Shown here one piece after another: positions 27,318 to 39,043 of a stretch of 64,000 bases of DNA (its first letter is position 1; each line of letters starts with the position of its first letter). The notes under the pieces were generated by a model. That model had not been told where the DNA came from and did no database searches. It saw nothing but the letters and a program-made list of their open reading frames with translations. The translations under genes were made by a program, and so were the position numbers. Location of the stretch: NCBI GenBank assembly GCA_001913845.2, contig MKGP02000056.1, forward strand, positions 1-64,000, read 5' to 3'. Source of the DNA: Limnothrix sp. CACIAM 69d (GTDB lineage Bacteria > Cyanobacteriota > Cyanobacteriia > CACIAM-69d).

Positions 27318-28660
27318 TGTTGACACTCCCCGTCCTAAAGAGACAGGGATTCTTGATTCTACGAGGTTGCTTGCCTTGACAGGGTTTCCCCAACCAAAGT
27401 AGAGGCATCCTCTCCCCAAGCGTTGCACGGTTCAAGACCGTAGCTTCCGGTATGCCCTACCGTAGCCAATCCCCGACTGAGGATATTTCTAGCTGCATTG
27501 TGGTCACGATTGAGGACAGCTCCGCACCGACAAATATGCGTCCTTGTTGACAGCCCTTTCTTGACAATCGCGCCACAGCTAGAGCATTCCTGGCTTGTGT
27601 AGTGAGGCGGGACGGCAACGGTGATCTTGCCAAACACTTTGCCAAAATATTCCAGCCACACTCTGAACTGATACCAGGATGCATCGTTAATCGACTTGGC
27701 AAGGCAGTGATTCTGCACCATGTTTTTGATTCTCAAATCTTCGTAGACGATCAAGTCGTTAGACTGAACTACGCACCGTGCCAATTTCACAGCATGGTCT
27801 TTACGCTGCCTACTTATTTTGAGATGGCGCTTGCCTAAAATCACCCTTGCCTTGCGACGATTGCTTGACCCTTTAACCTTTCTGCTAACCCTCCTTTGAG
27901 CCTGCTTGATTCGTTGCTCTCCCCTGCGAAGAAAGCGCGGATTTTCCGCTCTGTCGCCATCCTGAGTGACGTAGAAATCGTTGAGTCCTACATCTAACCC
28001 AACCGCCTTACCAGAAGGCTGGACTACTTCAAAGCGTTCAACAGATACGGCAAATTGAACATAGTACCCATCTGCACGTTTTACCAGTCTGACCCGCTTG
28101 ATTTGGTTAGGTTGGTAAAAATGCAAATCACGAGTTCCCTTCAGTTTCAATCTGCCAATCTGCTTACCATCGGTGAACGTGATTGACTTACGATCCTCCG
28201 CTAGTTTCCACCCAGTCGTTTTGTATTCCACTGAGCGAACGTCTTTCTTAAATTGCGGAAAACCTTTCTTGCCTGGGATCTGCTTTTTGCAGTTCTCATA
28301 AAACCGCGAGATCGCAGACCAAGTGCGTTCTGCCGATGCTTGACGAGCCATTGAGTTGAGTTCATTGGCAAACGGAAATTCTTTTGCCAGCACCGCACAG
28401 TACTTGTTGAGGTCGTATTTAGACAAGCCTTTATTATCCATCCAATAGCGCAAGCACTTGTTTTGGATGAACTTGGCAGTCCTCAACGCCTCATCAATAG
28501 CGCTGAACTGAGCAGGCTTTCCGTAGACTTTGAACTCAAGAATTAGCATATTTGCATTATAGCTTATGCTGACTTGCTTGGCATAAGAATGACGGGCACT
28601 AAAGTACTCCTGTCGCCTTTCATCCTTGCGCTAAAGAGACAAGGTTTTCATGCTCCCGTG
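27318..28660 (-). mobile_element. IS605/IS1341-type insertion sequence with TnpB only
   Basis: The tnpB gene is flanked by subterminal hairpins. At the 3' side (27329-27350) CCCGTC and GACAGGG arms enclose CTAAAGA. At the 5' side (28624-28644) CCTTG and CAAGG arms enclose a similar CTAAAGAGA sequence, and TTATGC/GCATAA dyads lie at about 28566-28587. No tnpA gene is present, so the element would need a Y1 transposase in trans. The boundaries are approximate; the outermost bases and the target motif could not be fixed without an empty site. Confidence 0.75.
27359..28549 (-). CDS. tnpB: TnpB, RNA-guided nuclease/transposase of IS605 type
   Basis: 396 residues and apparently intact. The RuvC-like triad is Asp186 (VGLDVGLNDF), Glu270 (IVYEDLRI) and Asp349 (LNRDHNAARN). 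The zinc ribbon is Cys322/Cys325 (ECSSCG) and Cys340/Cys342 (CRCG). An N-terminal OrfB helix-turn-helix/REC-like region includes FIQNKCLRYW. TnpB proteins cut DNA guided by an omega RNA made from the 3' end of the element. Here that RNA would span the 3' part of the gene and the right-end hairpin (down to about 27318), with the guide in the flank toward menD. A TATAAT box lies 6 nt before the ATG, which would make the transcript nearly leaderless. Confidence 0.93.
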   Translation of the reverse strand: MLILEFKVYGKPAQFSAIDEALRTAKFIQNKCLRYWMDNKGLSKYDLNKYCAVLAKEFPFANELNSMARQASAERTWSAISRFYENCKKQIPGKKGFPQFKKDVRSVEYKTTGWKLAEDRKSITFTDGKQIGRLKLKGTRDLHFYQPNQIKRVRLVKRADGYYVQFAVSVERFEVVQPSGKAVGLDVGLNDFYVTQDGDRAENPRFLRRGEQRIKQAQRRVSRKVKGSSNRRKARVILGKRHLKISRQRKDHAVKLARCVVQSNDLIVYEDLRIKNMVQNHCLAKSINDASWYQFRVWLEYFGKVFGKITVAVPPHYTSQECSSCGAIVKKGLSTRTHICRCGAVLNRDHNAARNILSRGLATVGHTGSYGLEPCNAWGEDASTLVGETLSRQATS

Positions 28661-28823
28661 CGACCTGATAACCTTACTGCTGTCTAGGCTTTCTAGGTTA
28701 TCTAGACCGCGCAGGTTCTTGGATCTCATTTCCCCTTGGATCTTGGATTTTGAATCTGGGATCTGGGGGTTGGTCTTGGGCCGCACAACCCTCGCCCCTT
28801 TCTTACACCTTCGGCATACCGCC

Positions 28824-29354
28824 ATGAAACTGCTCGACTCACAGGGCCGCCTCCTTGGCAAACTCAGCATTTTAGACCTCGGTGCAGGCCTGGTTATCCT
28901 GCTTGTGCTGGTTGGGATTTTCTTGGTGCCCGGAACCGGCGGCTCCGTGGCCCAAGTGGGCGCAGTGAAACAAATGGTCGAAATTGACGCGGTGGCTCGG
29001 GGTCTTTCCATTCGGGATCCGCAAACCGTGATCCAAGAAATGACCAGTTCCGGCAAAACCAACGTGATTATTCGGAACCAGCCCTACGGCAGCATCACTG
29101 TGAAATCGGTGCAAACCCTCACCCGCACTACCCTGGTTCCCCAACCCGATGGCACGGTGAAAGCCCTGCCGGATCCGCGCCCTGATTTGTATAACAGTGA
29201 CCTGTATTTGACCCTCAGCGGCGAGGCCACCATGACGGAAAATGGGCCCGTTCTGGGGAATAACAAGCTCAAAATCGGTATTCCTGTGGAATTGGAAGGC
29301 AAGGCCTATAACTTCAATGCCAGCGTGATTGATGTGCGGTTGCTGAAGAAATAG
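28824..29354 (+). CDS. DUF4330 domain membrane-anchored protein
   Basis: 176 residues from ATG 28824 (MKLLDSQGRLLGKLSILDLGAG). One membrane segment (about 20-37, LVILLVLVGIFLV) is followed by a beta-rich extracytoplasmic domain with DAVARGLSIRD, NVIIRNQPYGSI and a C-terminal SVIDVRLLKK. This is the cyanobacterial DUF4330 family, of unknown function. It would be an inner-membrane or thylakoid-anchored protein with its bulk outside the cytoplasm. It precedes phosphoglucomutase by 191 bp on the same strand. Confidence 0.85.
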   Translation: MKLLDSQGRLLGKLSILDLGAGLVILLVLVGIFLVPGTGGSVAQVGAVKQMVEIDAVARGLSIRDPQTVIQEMTSSGKTNVIIRNQPYGSITVKSVQTLTRTTLVPQPDGTVKALPDPRPDLYNSDLYLTLSGEATMTENGPVLGNNKLKIGIPVELEGKAYNFNASVIDVRLLKK

Positions 29355-29369
29355 GTTTGTTTTTTCGGT

Positions 29370-29475
29370 TATCGATTTCTAATCGATTTCTAAATGATTG
29401 ATTTCTGAATGATCGATCGCCACATGGTTGCATGGTTGATTTCTGAGTGATCAACTTCTGAATGATCGATCGAAC
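29370..29475. repeat. Degenerate tandem repeat upstream of pgm
   Basis: Four to five imperfect units around TGATTTCTGAATGATCGATCG lie between the DUF4330 gene and pgm. Confidence 0.6.
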
Positions 29476-29518
29476 CGATCCCGGCCATCAGCGCGATCGA
29501 GGCGATCGCCCCCCATAA

Positions 29519-31174
<1,656 letters not shown>

Positions 31175-31261
31175 CGATCGCTTGCTGCGATCTGATTGCT
31201 GATTGATTCGCGGATTGCCTCGCAGGTCGCGTTACAGCGATCCCGTGGCTGGTAATCAAGT

Positions 31262-31298
31262 CCCTCTCCCGATTTGGGAGAGGGATTTAGGATGAGGG
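31262..31298. repeat. Dispersed hairpin repeat, intergenic copy
   Basis: CCCTCTCCC (31262-31270) and GGGAGAGGG (31276-31284) form a 9-bp stem, followed by ATTTAGGATGAGGG. It has the same architecture as the copy read in frame in the methyltransferase at 1-44. Confidence 0.75.
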
Positions 31299-31518
31299 TC
31301 TTGATTGATGCAAGCGGTCTATTGAGGGTGAGGCGAGTCCTGCACCCGGCGAGCGACCTTCGTGGCCGCATTTTCACCGGTCTTGGATCTGGGGTCAGTT
31401 ACCGGATACTTGGCTGATCAACCCTGAGTTTCCCGGCTTGGCTTTGACAGCCTCGATCGAGACTCTCGATTAAATCGGCTCGTCAAGCCCCGTTGAGCTT
31501 ATGTGGAACCTGTTTAGA

Positions 31519-31590
<72 letters not shown>

Positions 31591-31700
31591 GCGCTCAGTG
31601 CGTTTCCGCCTTTGCAGAATCAAAGATTAGCATGGTGACCGCAATTGCTCAAGTCATTTGGCAAAATTTTTTGAACATTTTTGGAACTTTCGTCGGCAGC

Positions 31701-31732
31701 ATCAGGGTTTCAGGCGATTTGACGACCCCTCA
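31701..31732 (+). repeat. Dispersed ~41-bp repeat, copy A (partial)
   Basis: It contains ATCAGGGTTTCAGGCGATTT followed by GACGAC. Relatives lie at 40388-40426 (inverted) and 61809-61849. Confidence 0.7.
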
Positions 31733-31839
31733 GGCTGGTTGTAACGAAAAGCTTTGATTGTTTTTCGATTTTTGTAGTTTCCTATACGGGTGCTACAGCT
31801 AAAATAAATACCGGCTTTAGGTTGGTTGAGGCTGCTAGC

Positions 31840-33591
31840 GTGAACGCCACTTCGGTTCTTTTGGAAGATTTGCGCGCTGGCACAACCAGCAATCGCGCCC
31901 GTCGCTACGATCCCAAGGAAATTGCCCGATTTTACGGCTGGCGACCTTGGATTGGCATCTTGCGGCTGTTGCAAATTGCTTGGTTCAGTGCTGCATTCGT
32001 GTTTGGCTGGTTGAGCGATCAGTTGTGGGGCGAGCGGTCTGACCAAGTGGGCCAGCGAGCCGAGCAACTGCGTCAAATTTTGATCCACTTGGGCCCCACG
32101 TTCATCAAAGTTGGGCAAGCCCTGTCCACTCGGCCCGATCTGGTGCGGGTGGATTATTTGGCGGAACTCGAAAAACTTCAGGATCAGCTCCCGCCGTTTT
32201 CGACGGAGCTGGCTTTCAGCATCATTGAAGCGGACTTGGATCGCCCCCTGCGGGACATCTTCCGCGAAATTTCCCCCGAACCGATCGCGGCGGCCAGCTT
32301 GGGACAGGTCTACCGCGCCAAGCTCTACAGCGGCGAGGACGTGGCCGTGAAAGTGCAGCGGCCGAATCTGCTGCCCACCTTGACCCTTGATTTGTATTTA
32401 ATTCGCTGGTGTGCCAGTTGGGCCGCTCCTTGGTTGCCGCTCAATTTGGGTCATGATTTGACCCTGATTGTGGATGAATTTGGCAGCAAACTTTTTGAAG
32501 AAATTGATTACCAAAACGAAGGACGCAACGCCGAGCGATTTGGTGAAAATTTTCGTGATGATCCCACGGTCAAAGTGCCGGTCATTTACTGGGACTACAG
32601 CAGCCATCGGGTGCTGACGTTGGAATGGATTGACGGCCTCAAGCTGACCAACACGGACTCGGTGCGGGAAGCGGGTCTCGATCGGGATTCTTTGATCGGA
32701 ATTGGGGTCACTTCTGGCCTGCGACAGCTCCTAGAATTTGGCTTTTTCCATGCGGATCCCCACCCGGGAAATCTGTTTGCCCTGCGCGATGGTCGCATGG
32801 CTTACATTGATTTTGGGATGATGGATCAGTTAAACGAATCCACCAAGGAAACGATCGTGGATTCGGTGGTGCACTTGTTGAACCGGAAGTATGAGGAATT
32901 GGCGGGGGATTTTGTGCGCCTCGGTTTCCTGGCTCCGAATACGAATATTCGTCCCATCATTCCGGCGCTGGAGTCGGTTTTGGGCGAAGCGATCGGGCGG
33001 AATGTGGGCAGCTTCAACTTCAAAACCGTCACCGATCGGTTCTCGGAGTTGATGTATGATTATCCGTTCCGAGTGCCGGCCAAATTTGCCTTGATTATTC
33101 GATCGCTCGTCACCCAAGAGGGCTTGGCCCTGAGCCTGAACCCCCAGTTCAAGATTCTGGAAATTGCCTATCCTTACGTGGCGCGACGGTTGTTGATGGG
33201 GGAATCGCCCCAACTGCGTCGCCGTCTGATTGAAGTGCTGTTTGAAGATGGCAAATTTCAATGGACGCGCCTGGAAAATATGCTGGCGATCGCCCGTTCA
33301 GATTCCGGGTTTGACCTGGTTCCCACCGCCGGTTTGGGATTGCGCTATTTGATGTCAGAAGAGGGGCAATTGCTGCGCCAACGGCTGTTGCTAGCCCTGG
33401 TGGAAGACGATCGCCTCCATGGGGCTGAATTGCAACGTCTGTGGGATTTGGTGAAGGATGATTTGGAACCCAGTCGCCTGATGCAAGTGGCGTTAGATAC
33501 GGCTTGGGATGCGATCGCTGAATTCTCGCGCGATCGGGCTGCTCAATTGTTGCCCACTTGGGGCGCACCGGCTGCTGCTTTTAAAAGTTAG
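31840..33591 (+). CDS. ABC1/UbiB-family atypical kinase
   Basis: 583 residues from GTG 31840, with TTGAGG about 8 nt upstream. Family landmarks are the KxGQ motif (GPTFIKVGQALSTRPD), EPIAAASLGQVYRA (Ala-rich nucleotide loop), VAVKVQRP, LFEEIDYQNEG, FFHADPHPGNLF and YIDFGMMD. UbiB/COQ8-type ATPases support isoprenoid-quinone metabolism; cyanobacteria and plastids have several paralogues affecting plastoquinone and tocopherol, and which one this is cannot be told. A hydrophobic stretch near 45-60 suggests membrane association. A TTG at 31822 is an alternative start. Confidence 0.9.
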   Translation: MNATSVLLEDLRAGTTSNRARRYDPKEIARFYGWRPWIGILRLLQIAWFSAAFVFGWLSDQLWGERSDQVGQRAEQLRQILIHLGPTFIKVGQALSTRPDLVRVDYLAELEKLQDQLPPFSTELAFSIIEADLDRPLRDIFREISPEPIAAASLGQVYRAKLYSGEDVAVKVQRPNLLPTLTLDLYLIRWCASWAAPWLPLNLGHDLTLIVDEFGSKLFEEIDYQNEGRNAERFGENFRDDPTVKVPVIYWDYSSHRVLTLEWIDGLKLTNTDSVREAGLDRDSLIGIGVTSGLRQLLEFGFFHADPHPGNLFALRDGRMAYIDFGMMDQLNESTKETIVDSVVHLLNRKYEELAGDFVRLGFLAPNTNIRPIIPALESVLGEAIGRNVGSFNFKTVTDRFSELMYDYPFRVPAKFALIIRSLVTQEGLALSLNPQFKILEIAYPYVARRLLMGESPQLRRRLIEVLFEDGKFQWTRLENMLAIARSDSGFDLVPTAGLGLRYLMSEEGQLLRQRLLLALVEDDRLHGAELQRLWDLVKDDLEPSRLMQVALDTAWDAIAEFSRDRAAQLLPTWGAPAAAFKS

Positions 33592-33739
33592 CCTGCAACC
33601 CGTGGTCAACTAACTTCAACCAATCATCAACCAATACGAATAACGGTCAACTAACCGGAATTAACCGGAACCAATAGCGGCCAGCTAACACGAACCAACA
33701 CAAACTTAACTGATGGGATCAGGGGCTTAAGCTATGGAA

Positions 33740-33759
33740 CAAGGGGCTTAAGCCCCTTG
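33740..33759. repeat. 20-bp palindrome repeat, copy 3
   Basis: CAAGGGGCTTAAGCCCCTTG between the converging ABC1 kinase and cysH genes. A half copy, CAGGGGCTTAAGC, lies just upstream at about 33720-33732. Confidence 0.9.
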
Positions 33760-33810
33760 TCTGTTAGGGTTGTATCCGTTTTGGCTGCACTGATCGCTGG
33801 AGCTACTAGC

Positions 33811-34554
33811 CTACTTTTGCTCGTTCAAGTTCACCGCATGGAGACCGCATTCTTTTTTGCCCGCGTCTTCCCACCACCAACGACCTTCCCGCTCATGTTG
33901 GTTGGGCAACACGGGCCGGGTGCAAGGTTCACAGCCAATGCTGATAAAGCCCTTTTCATGAAGTGCGTTATAGGGAACTTCGTAGGCGCGAATGTACATC
34001 CAAACATCGCTGGAAGACCAATTAGCCAGCGGATTAAACTTCACCAATTGATGGTCGGGTGTTGAAAATCCACCATCCACTTGCACGATCGGAACACTAT
34101 CCCGAGTGGCGGGATTTTGATCTTTCCGTTGCCCCGTAACCCAAGCATCCAAGGTGGCTAATTTACGGCGCAGGGGTGCAACCTTACGGATGCCACAGCA
34201 CTCTTTATGGCCATCTTCATAGAAGCTAAATAGCCCCTTGGCGTTCACCAATGCTTCCACGGCCGCCGCATCGGGAAACATCACATCGATCGAGATGTTG
34301 TAGCGTTGACGAACGCGATCGAGCAGTTGATAGGTTTCCGCATGTAGCCGCCCCGTGTCCAGGGTAAACACCTTAAAGGGCTTGCCCAATCGATGGGCCA
34401 TATCAATCAAAACCACATCCTCAGCGCCGCTGAAGGAAATGGCCATATTGTCATACAAACTCAGGGCCCGATCGAGAATTTTTTGGGGGCTTTCATTCTC
34501 TAATTCCTGAGCCAAACTGTTAATGTCAATGGCGGGGGCAGCTAAGGATGTCAC
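33811..34554 (-). CDS. cysH: Phosphoadenylyl-/adenylyl-sulfate reductase
   Basis: 247 residues from GTG 34554 with GGGAGA about 9 nt upstream. The PAPS-reductase fold shows [22 protein letters not shown] and [11 protein letters not shown], and the catalytic cysteine is in KKECGLH near the C-terminus. KECCGIRK and GCEPCTRP are the CC...CxxC ligands of a [4Fe-4S] cluster, the form usually linked to APS-reducing enzymes; E. coli CysH lacks them. It produces sulfite for cysteine synthesis. A frame continues upstream to 34686 but shows no family sequence there. Confidence 0.93.
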   Translation of the reverse strand: MTSLAAPAIDINSLAQELENESPQKILDRALSLYDNMAISFSGAEDVVLIDMAHRLGKPFKVFTLDTGRLHAETYQLLDRVRQRYNISIDVMFPDAAAVEALVNAKGLFSFYEDGHKECCGIRKVAPLRRKLATLDAWVTGQRKDQNPATRDSVPIVQVDGGFSTPDHQLVKFNPLANWSSSDVWMYIRAYEVPYNALHEKGFISIGCEPCTRPVLPNQHEREGRWWWEDAGKKECGLHAVNLNEQK

Positions 34555-35023
34555 GGTGGGTGTTCTCCCTTGGATCGTGATGAAAATTGAGCGCAATTGA
34601 GCGGGAAGCGAACGGCAAGGCAATCCCACCCCAATTTGCTGAAATGCGGAAGTCCAAGGGATCCATTTTATGATGGCGACGACCATTCAGGGATTCAGGG
34701 TTAGCGTTGCGGCCTGGCCTGAAGGGGATTCGCAGTCGATCGTGAACACAGGGCCGCCTGTTGGCCAAAAGCCGGGTCAATGGCAGCGCCCATGCATCCA
34801 AGCCGGCCAATCTTGTCACCGAAGCGATCGCGACTTGACATTTCCCGAAATTTCTTCCACTCTGTCCAATTAGTCTTTACGGCTAGTCTTTGCAGCCACT
34901 TCGATCGCCCATTTTGTCCCGATCGCGTCGTCCGCCTCAGCCTGTGACCGCGATCGCGCTGTCATCTATCCAAGTTTCGATCTATCTATATATTAGGAAT
35001 ACTGGGTCAGCCCTCCGCCATCC
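34555..35023. other. Divergent spacer between cysH and topA
   Basis: About 470 bp with no gene seen. It should hold both divergent promoters. A TATATATTAG stretch near 34986-34996, about 30 nt before topA, is the likeliest -10 region. Confidence 0.4.
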
Positions 35024-37819
35024 ATGACAACCCTTGTTATTGTCGAGTCCCCGACCAAAGCGAAAACCATTCGTAACTTTCTGCCGTCTGGCTATCAGGT
35101 AACGGCTTCGATGGGTCATATTCGCGACTTGCCCCAATCGGCAAGTGAGATTCCGGCGGCGGTTAAGGGCGAACAGTGGGCCCAATTAGGGGTCAACATT
35201 GAAAAGAACTTTGAACCCCTCTACGTCATTCCCAAGGACAAAAAAAAGGTCGTTAAAGAGTTACAAGACTCTTTGAAGCTGGCCGATGAATTGGTCCTGG
35301 CCACTGACGAAGACCGAGAAGGGGAAAGCATTAGCTGGCATTTATTGCAGGTTTTGAAACCGAAAGTGCCCGTGAAACGAATGGTCTTCCATGAAATTAC
35401 GGAAGAGGCCATTCGATCGGCCATTCAAAACTGTCGCCAGGTGAACGATAACCTCGTTCATGCCCAAGAAACCCGCCGAATTCTCGATCGCTTGGTGGGC
35501 TACACCCTGTCGCCTTTGCTGTGGAAAAAAATCGCGGCGGGGCTGTCGGCAGGGCGGGTGCAGTCCGTGGCCGTGCGGATGTTGGTGATTCGGGAACGGG
35601 CCCGGCGGGCGTTCAAAACCGGAACCTATTGGGACTTGAAGGCGGCGCTGACCAGCTTGGACGATCGCCCCTTTGAAGCCAAGTTGGTGGCCCTGGATGG
35701 CAAAAAATTGGCCACGGGGGCGGATTTTGACGAAGCCACCGGGCAAATCGCGGCGGGTAAAAAGGTTGTTTTGCTCAATGAAGAGCAGGCCCAAACCCTG
35801 CGCGATCGCCTGCGATCGGGCGATTGGACGGTGGTGGACATTGAGGAGCGACCCAACACCCGCAAGCCATCGCCTCCCTTCACCACCTCCACCCTGCAAC
35901 AGGAGGCGAACCGCAAGCTGCGGCTCTCGGCCCGGGACACCATGCGCACGGCCCAAAGTCTCTACGAGCAGGGCTATATCACCTATATGCGAACCGACTC
36001 GGTACACCTGTCTCAACAGGCGATCGAGGCGGCCCGTGCTTGCGTGACGGAACTCTACGGCGCAAATTACCTGAGTCCCCAACCGCGTCAATATGCCACC
36101 AAGGCCAAGGGGGCCCAAGAAGCCCACGAAGCGATCCGCCCGGCCGGCAGCACATTCCGCACACCGCAACAAACGGGCCTCAGCGGACGGGAACTGCAAC
36201 TATACGATTTGATTTGGAAACGGACGGTGGCCTGTCAGATGGCCGATGCGCGCCAAACCTTCGTTTCGGCCCAAATTCGGGTGGAAAACGCTGAGTTTCG
36301 GGCCAGCGGCAAGCGGATTGACTTCCCGGGCTTTTTCCGAGCCTATGTGGAAGGGTCAGATGATCCCGATGCGGCGATCGAGGATCGGGAAGTGTTGCTG
36401 CCGCCACTGACCAAGGGCGATCGGGTCAATTGCCAAGACCTGGAAGCCCTGCGCCACGACACCCAACCCCCCGCCCGCTACACGGAAGCGGCCTTGGTGA
36501 AAATGCTGGAAAACGAAGGCATCGGCCGCCCCAGTACCTACGCCAGCATTATCGGCACGATTGTCGATCGGGGCTATGCCCAACAACTCGGCAATGCCCT
36601 GGTTCCCACCTTCACGGCCTTTGCGGTCACGGGTCTTCTGGAAAATCATTTTCCTGACCTGGTGGACTTTGGGTTCACGGCCCAAATGGAACGCACCTTG
36701 GACGAAATTTCCACGGGCAAAACCTCCTGGTTGCCCTATTTGCGTCAGTTCTACTTGGGCGATGGGGGGCTGGATACGCAGGTGAAGGTGCGCGAAAGCG
36801 CGATCGACCCGGCCGAAGCCCGCACGATCGTTTTGGAAGATTTGAACGCCGATATTCGGATTGGGCGCTACGGAGCCTATGTGGAAGTCGTGGACGACCA
36901 GGGCGCAACGATCAAAGCCTCCCTGCCCAAGGATTTAACTCCAGCCGATCTAGACGCGGAGCAAATTGCCGCCCTGATTCGCCAAAAAACTGAGGGCCCC
37001 GCCTCGATCGGCAACCATCCCGAAACCGGCGAATCCATTTACGTGCTGACGGGAGCCTATGGCCCCTACGTGCAATTGGGCGAAGTGACTGACGAAAATC
37101 CCAAACCCAAACGCACCTCCTTGCCCCGAGGCGTGACCCCCGAAAATCTGACCCTTGAGCTGGCCTTGGGTCTGCTCTCGTTGCCGCGCTTGTTGGGGCA
37201 ACACCCGGAGACTGGCCGCCCCGTCAAAGCCAGCCTTGGGCGTTTTGGCCCCTACATTGTTCACGACATGGGCAAGGACGGGGGCCAAGATTACCGATCG
37301 CTCAAGGCCGATGATGATGTCACCACCATCACCCTGGAACGGGCCCTGGAACTATTGGCCCAGCCGAAGGCCAGCCGCACCCGCAAACAGAAAACTCCGC
37401 TTCGCGAGTTGGGCCCCCACCCGGATGACAACGAACCGGTGAACCTGTATCAGGGGCCCTATGGCATCTATGTCCAACATGGCAAGGTGAATGCGGGCTT
37501 GGCAGAAGGGCAAACCGTCGAAAGCCTGACTCTGCCGGAAGCACTGGAATTATTGGCGGCCAAAGCGGGCAGTAAGAAAAAGACTGCCCGTAAGACCACT
37601 GGCAAAACCACCAGCAAAACCACCAAGACCGCTGGTAAGACAACGGGTAAAACCACCAGCAAAACCACCAAGACCAAAACCGCAGACGCAGAAGCGGCCT
37701 CAGGAGCAACTCCCAAAACCACTCGCACCCGCAAAACCAAAACCACTGAGGACAAGGCCCCGGAAGGCGAAACCACCCGATCGACCCGATCGAGTAGCAC
37801 TCGCCGCAAGGCTTCCTGA
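35024..37819 (+). CDS. topA: DNA topoisomerase I
   Basis: A 931-residue type IA topoisomerase relaxing negative supercoils. The TOPRIM domain begins [13 protein letters not shown] and has the acidic [15 protein letters not shown]. The catalytic tyrosine is Tyr321 in [10 protein letters not shown], and the gate domain includes [11 protein letters not shown]. No zinc fingers are seen; instead there are several TopoI C-terminal repeats (for example [36 protein letters not shown]). The last 85 residues form a Lys/Thr-rich, histone-H1-like tail built from GKTTSKTTK repeats. Start ATG 35024 gives the usual [10 protein letters not shown]. Confidence 0.95.
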   Translation: MTTLVIVESPTKAKTIRNFLPSGYQVTASMGHIRDLPQSASEIPAAVKGEQWAQLGVNIEKNFEPLYVIPKDKKKVVKELQDSLKLADELVLATDEDREGESISWHLLQVLKPKVPVKRMVFHEITEEAIRSAIQNCRQVNDNLVHAQETRRILDRLVGYTLSPLLWKKIAAGLSAGRVQSVAVRMLVIRERARRAFKTGTYWDLKAALTSLDDRPFEAKLVALDGKKLATGADFDEATGQIAAGKKVVLLNEEQAQTLRDRLRSGDWTVVDIEERPNTRKPSPPFTTSTLQQEANRKLRLSARDTMRTAQSLYEQGYITYMRTDSVHLSQQAIEAARACVTELYGANYLSPQPRQYATKAKGAQEAHEAIRPAGSTFRTPQQTGLSGRELQLYDLIWKRTVACQMADARQTFVSAQIRVENAEFRASGKRIDFPGFFRAYVEGSDDPDAAIEDREVLLPPLTKGDRVNCQDLEALRHDTQPPARYTEAALVKMLENEGIGRPSTYASIIGTIVDRGYAQQLGNALVPTFTAFAVTGLLENHFPDLVDFGFTAQMERTLDEISTGKTSWLPYLRQFYLGDGGLDTQVKVRESAIDPAEARTIVLEDLNADIRIGRYGAYVEVVDDQGATIKASLPKDLTPADLDAEQIAALIRQKTEGPASIGNHPETGESIYVLTGAYGPYVQLGEVTDENPKPKRTSLPRGVTPENLTLELALGLLSLPRLLGQHPETGRPVKASLGRFGPYIVHDMGKDGGQDYRSLKADDDVTTITLERALELLAQPKASRTRKQKTPLRELGPHPDDNEPVNLYQGPYGIYVQHGKVNAGLAEGQTVESLTLPEALELLAAKAGSKKKTARKTTGKTTSKTTKTAGKTTGKTTSKTTKTKTADAEAASGATPKTTRTRKTKTTEDKAPEGETTRSTRSSSTRRKAS

Positions 37820-38215
37820 ACCGTGATTTAGCCCCTAGGACTCTGGAGGCTTGTCAACCAATGTGAGTGACCAGGGTTGGAGCGGTTGATTCTCTGAGCC
37901 TAACAGCCCCAGACAAGGGGCTTAAGCCCCTTGTCCCTACCATCTGGCGATAGCTTAAGCCCCTTGTCCCTACCATCTGGCGATAGCTTAAGCCCCTTGT
38001 CCCTACCATTTGGCGATAGGCAGTGGGATCAGAGTCCCTGGAATCTGATGCCAACTATTAAGGGCGATCGGGGAAATGGCGGAAAACCACCCTCCAGCGG
38101 GGCAATTCCCACCGCGTGCGCATCCCCAAATCCTTTCTAGAATTGAAGCAACGGCCGGTCTTCGGATTTCCAAACTCCAAACACCGATGCCGATTTCTTC
38201 TTTCGGTTTGGTGCT
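37820..38215. other. topA-htpX spacer with tandem repeats
   Basis: About 396 bp with no gene seen. It holds palindrome copy 4 and its 33-bp tandem expansion (37914-38019). The last 180 bp should carry the htpX promoter. Confidence 0.5.
37914..38019. repeat. 20-bp palindrome (copy 4) expanded as 3 x 33-bp tandem repeat
   Basis: The palindrome at 37914-37933 overlaps three consecutive 33-bp units (37921-37953, 37954-37986, 37987-38019). Each begins CTTAAGCCCCTTGTCCCTAC and ends GGCGATAG. Only one base differs in unit 3. Confidence 0.92.
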
Positions 38216-39043
38216 ATGAATCAACTAAAAACCACGGTTTTGCTCGCCAGCATGAGCGGCCTGCTGATTTTTGCCAGCGGTCTTTTGTTTGGAGGTGCTC
38301 GCGGGGCCTTCCTGGGGCTGGTTTTGGCGGCGGTGATGAACCTGGGATCCTGGTTCTATTCGGACAAAATCGCTCTGGCGGCCTATGGGGCCCAGCCCGT
38401 GAATCGATCGCAAGCGCCCCACCTTTACGCCATGTTGGAGCGGCTGTGCGATCGCGCGGGAATGCCTGTGCCCACCCTGCACATCATCCCCAGCCCGATG
38501 GCTAATGCCTTTGCCACCGGTCGTGACCCCAACCATGCGGCGGTGGCTGTGACGGAAGGGATTCTGGAAATTTTGCCGGAAGATGAGTTGGCGGCGGTGA
38601 TTGCCCACGAACTCAGCCACATCCGCAACCGCGATACCCTGACCCAGGCGGTGGCGGCCACCATTGCGGGCGCGATTTCTTACTTGGCTCAGGCGGCCAT
38701 GTGGTTTGGGGGCGATCGCGATCGGGGCAATCCGTTTGCAGGGTTGTTGGCTATGCTCCTGGCCCCGATCGCTGCCACGGTGATTCAACTGGGTATTTCC
38801 CGAACGCGGGAGTTCTCGGCCGATGCGGGAGCCGCAGAGTTAACGGGCGATCCGATGGCCTTGGCTCGGGCCCTGAAGCGCTTGGAAACGATGGCTGATG
38901 CCACCCGTCTGGAGGGCAATCCCGCCTTTTCGCCCTTGCTGATCATTAACCCCAGCGCCAAAGACTGGTTGCGCAATTTGTTTTCCACCCATCCTTCCAC
39001 GGAGTCCCGAATTGCTGCGTTGGCCCGCTTGGCAGGACGCTAG
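38216..39043 (+). CDS. htpX: HtpX-type membrane zinc metalloprotease
   Basis: A 275-residue M48 protease. Two N-terminal membrane helices (about 5-25 and 30-48), the zinc-binding HELSH at 131-135 in AAVIAHELSHIRNRD, two further hydrophobic segments (about 145-195), and the third ligand Glu in SRTREFSADAGAAELTG. It degrades damaged membrane proteins. A good intrinsic terminator follows at 39093. Start ATG 38216. Confidence 0.93.
   Translation: MNQLKTTVLLASMSGLLIFASGLLFGGARGAFLGLVLAAVMNLGSWFYSDKIALAAYGAQPVNRSQAPHLYAMLERLCDRAGMPVPTLHIIPSPMANAFATGRDPNHAAVAVTEGILEILPEDELAAVIAHELSHIRNRDTLTQAVAATIAGAISYLAQAAMWFGGDRDRGNPFAGLLAMLLAPIAATVIQLGISRTREFSADAGAAELTGDPMALARALKRLETMADATRLEGNPAFSPLLIINPSAKDWLRNLFSTHPSTESRIAALARLAGR

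Noticed and set aside
27318-28660. A full IS200/IS605 element with both tnpA and tnpB
   Set aside because: No Y1 transposase frame exists on either side; only tnpB is present.
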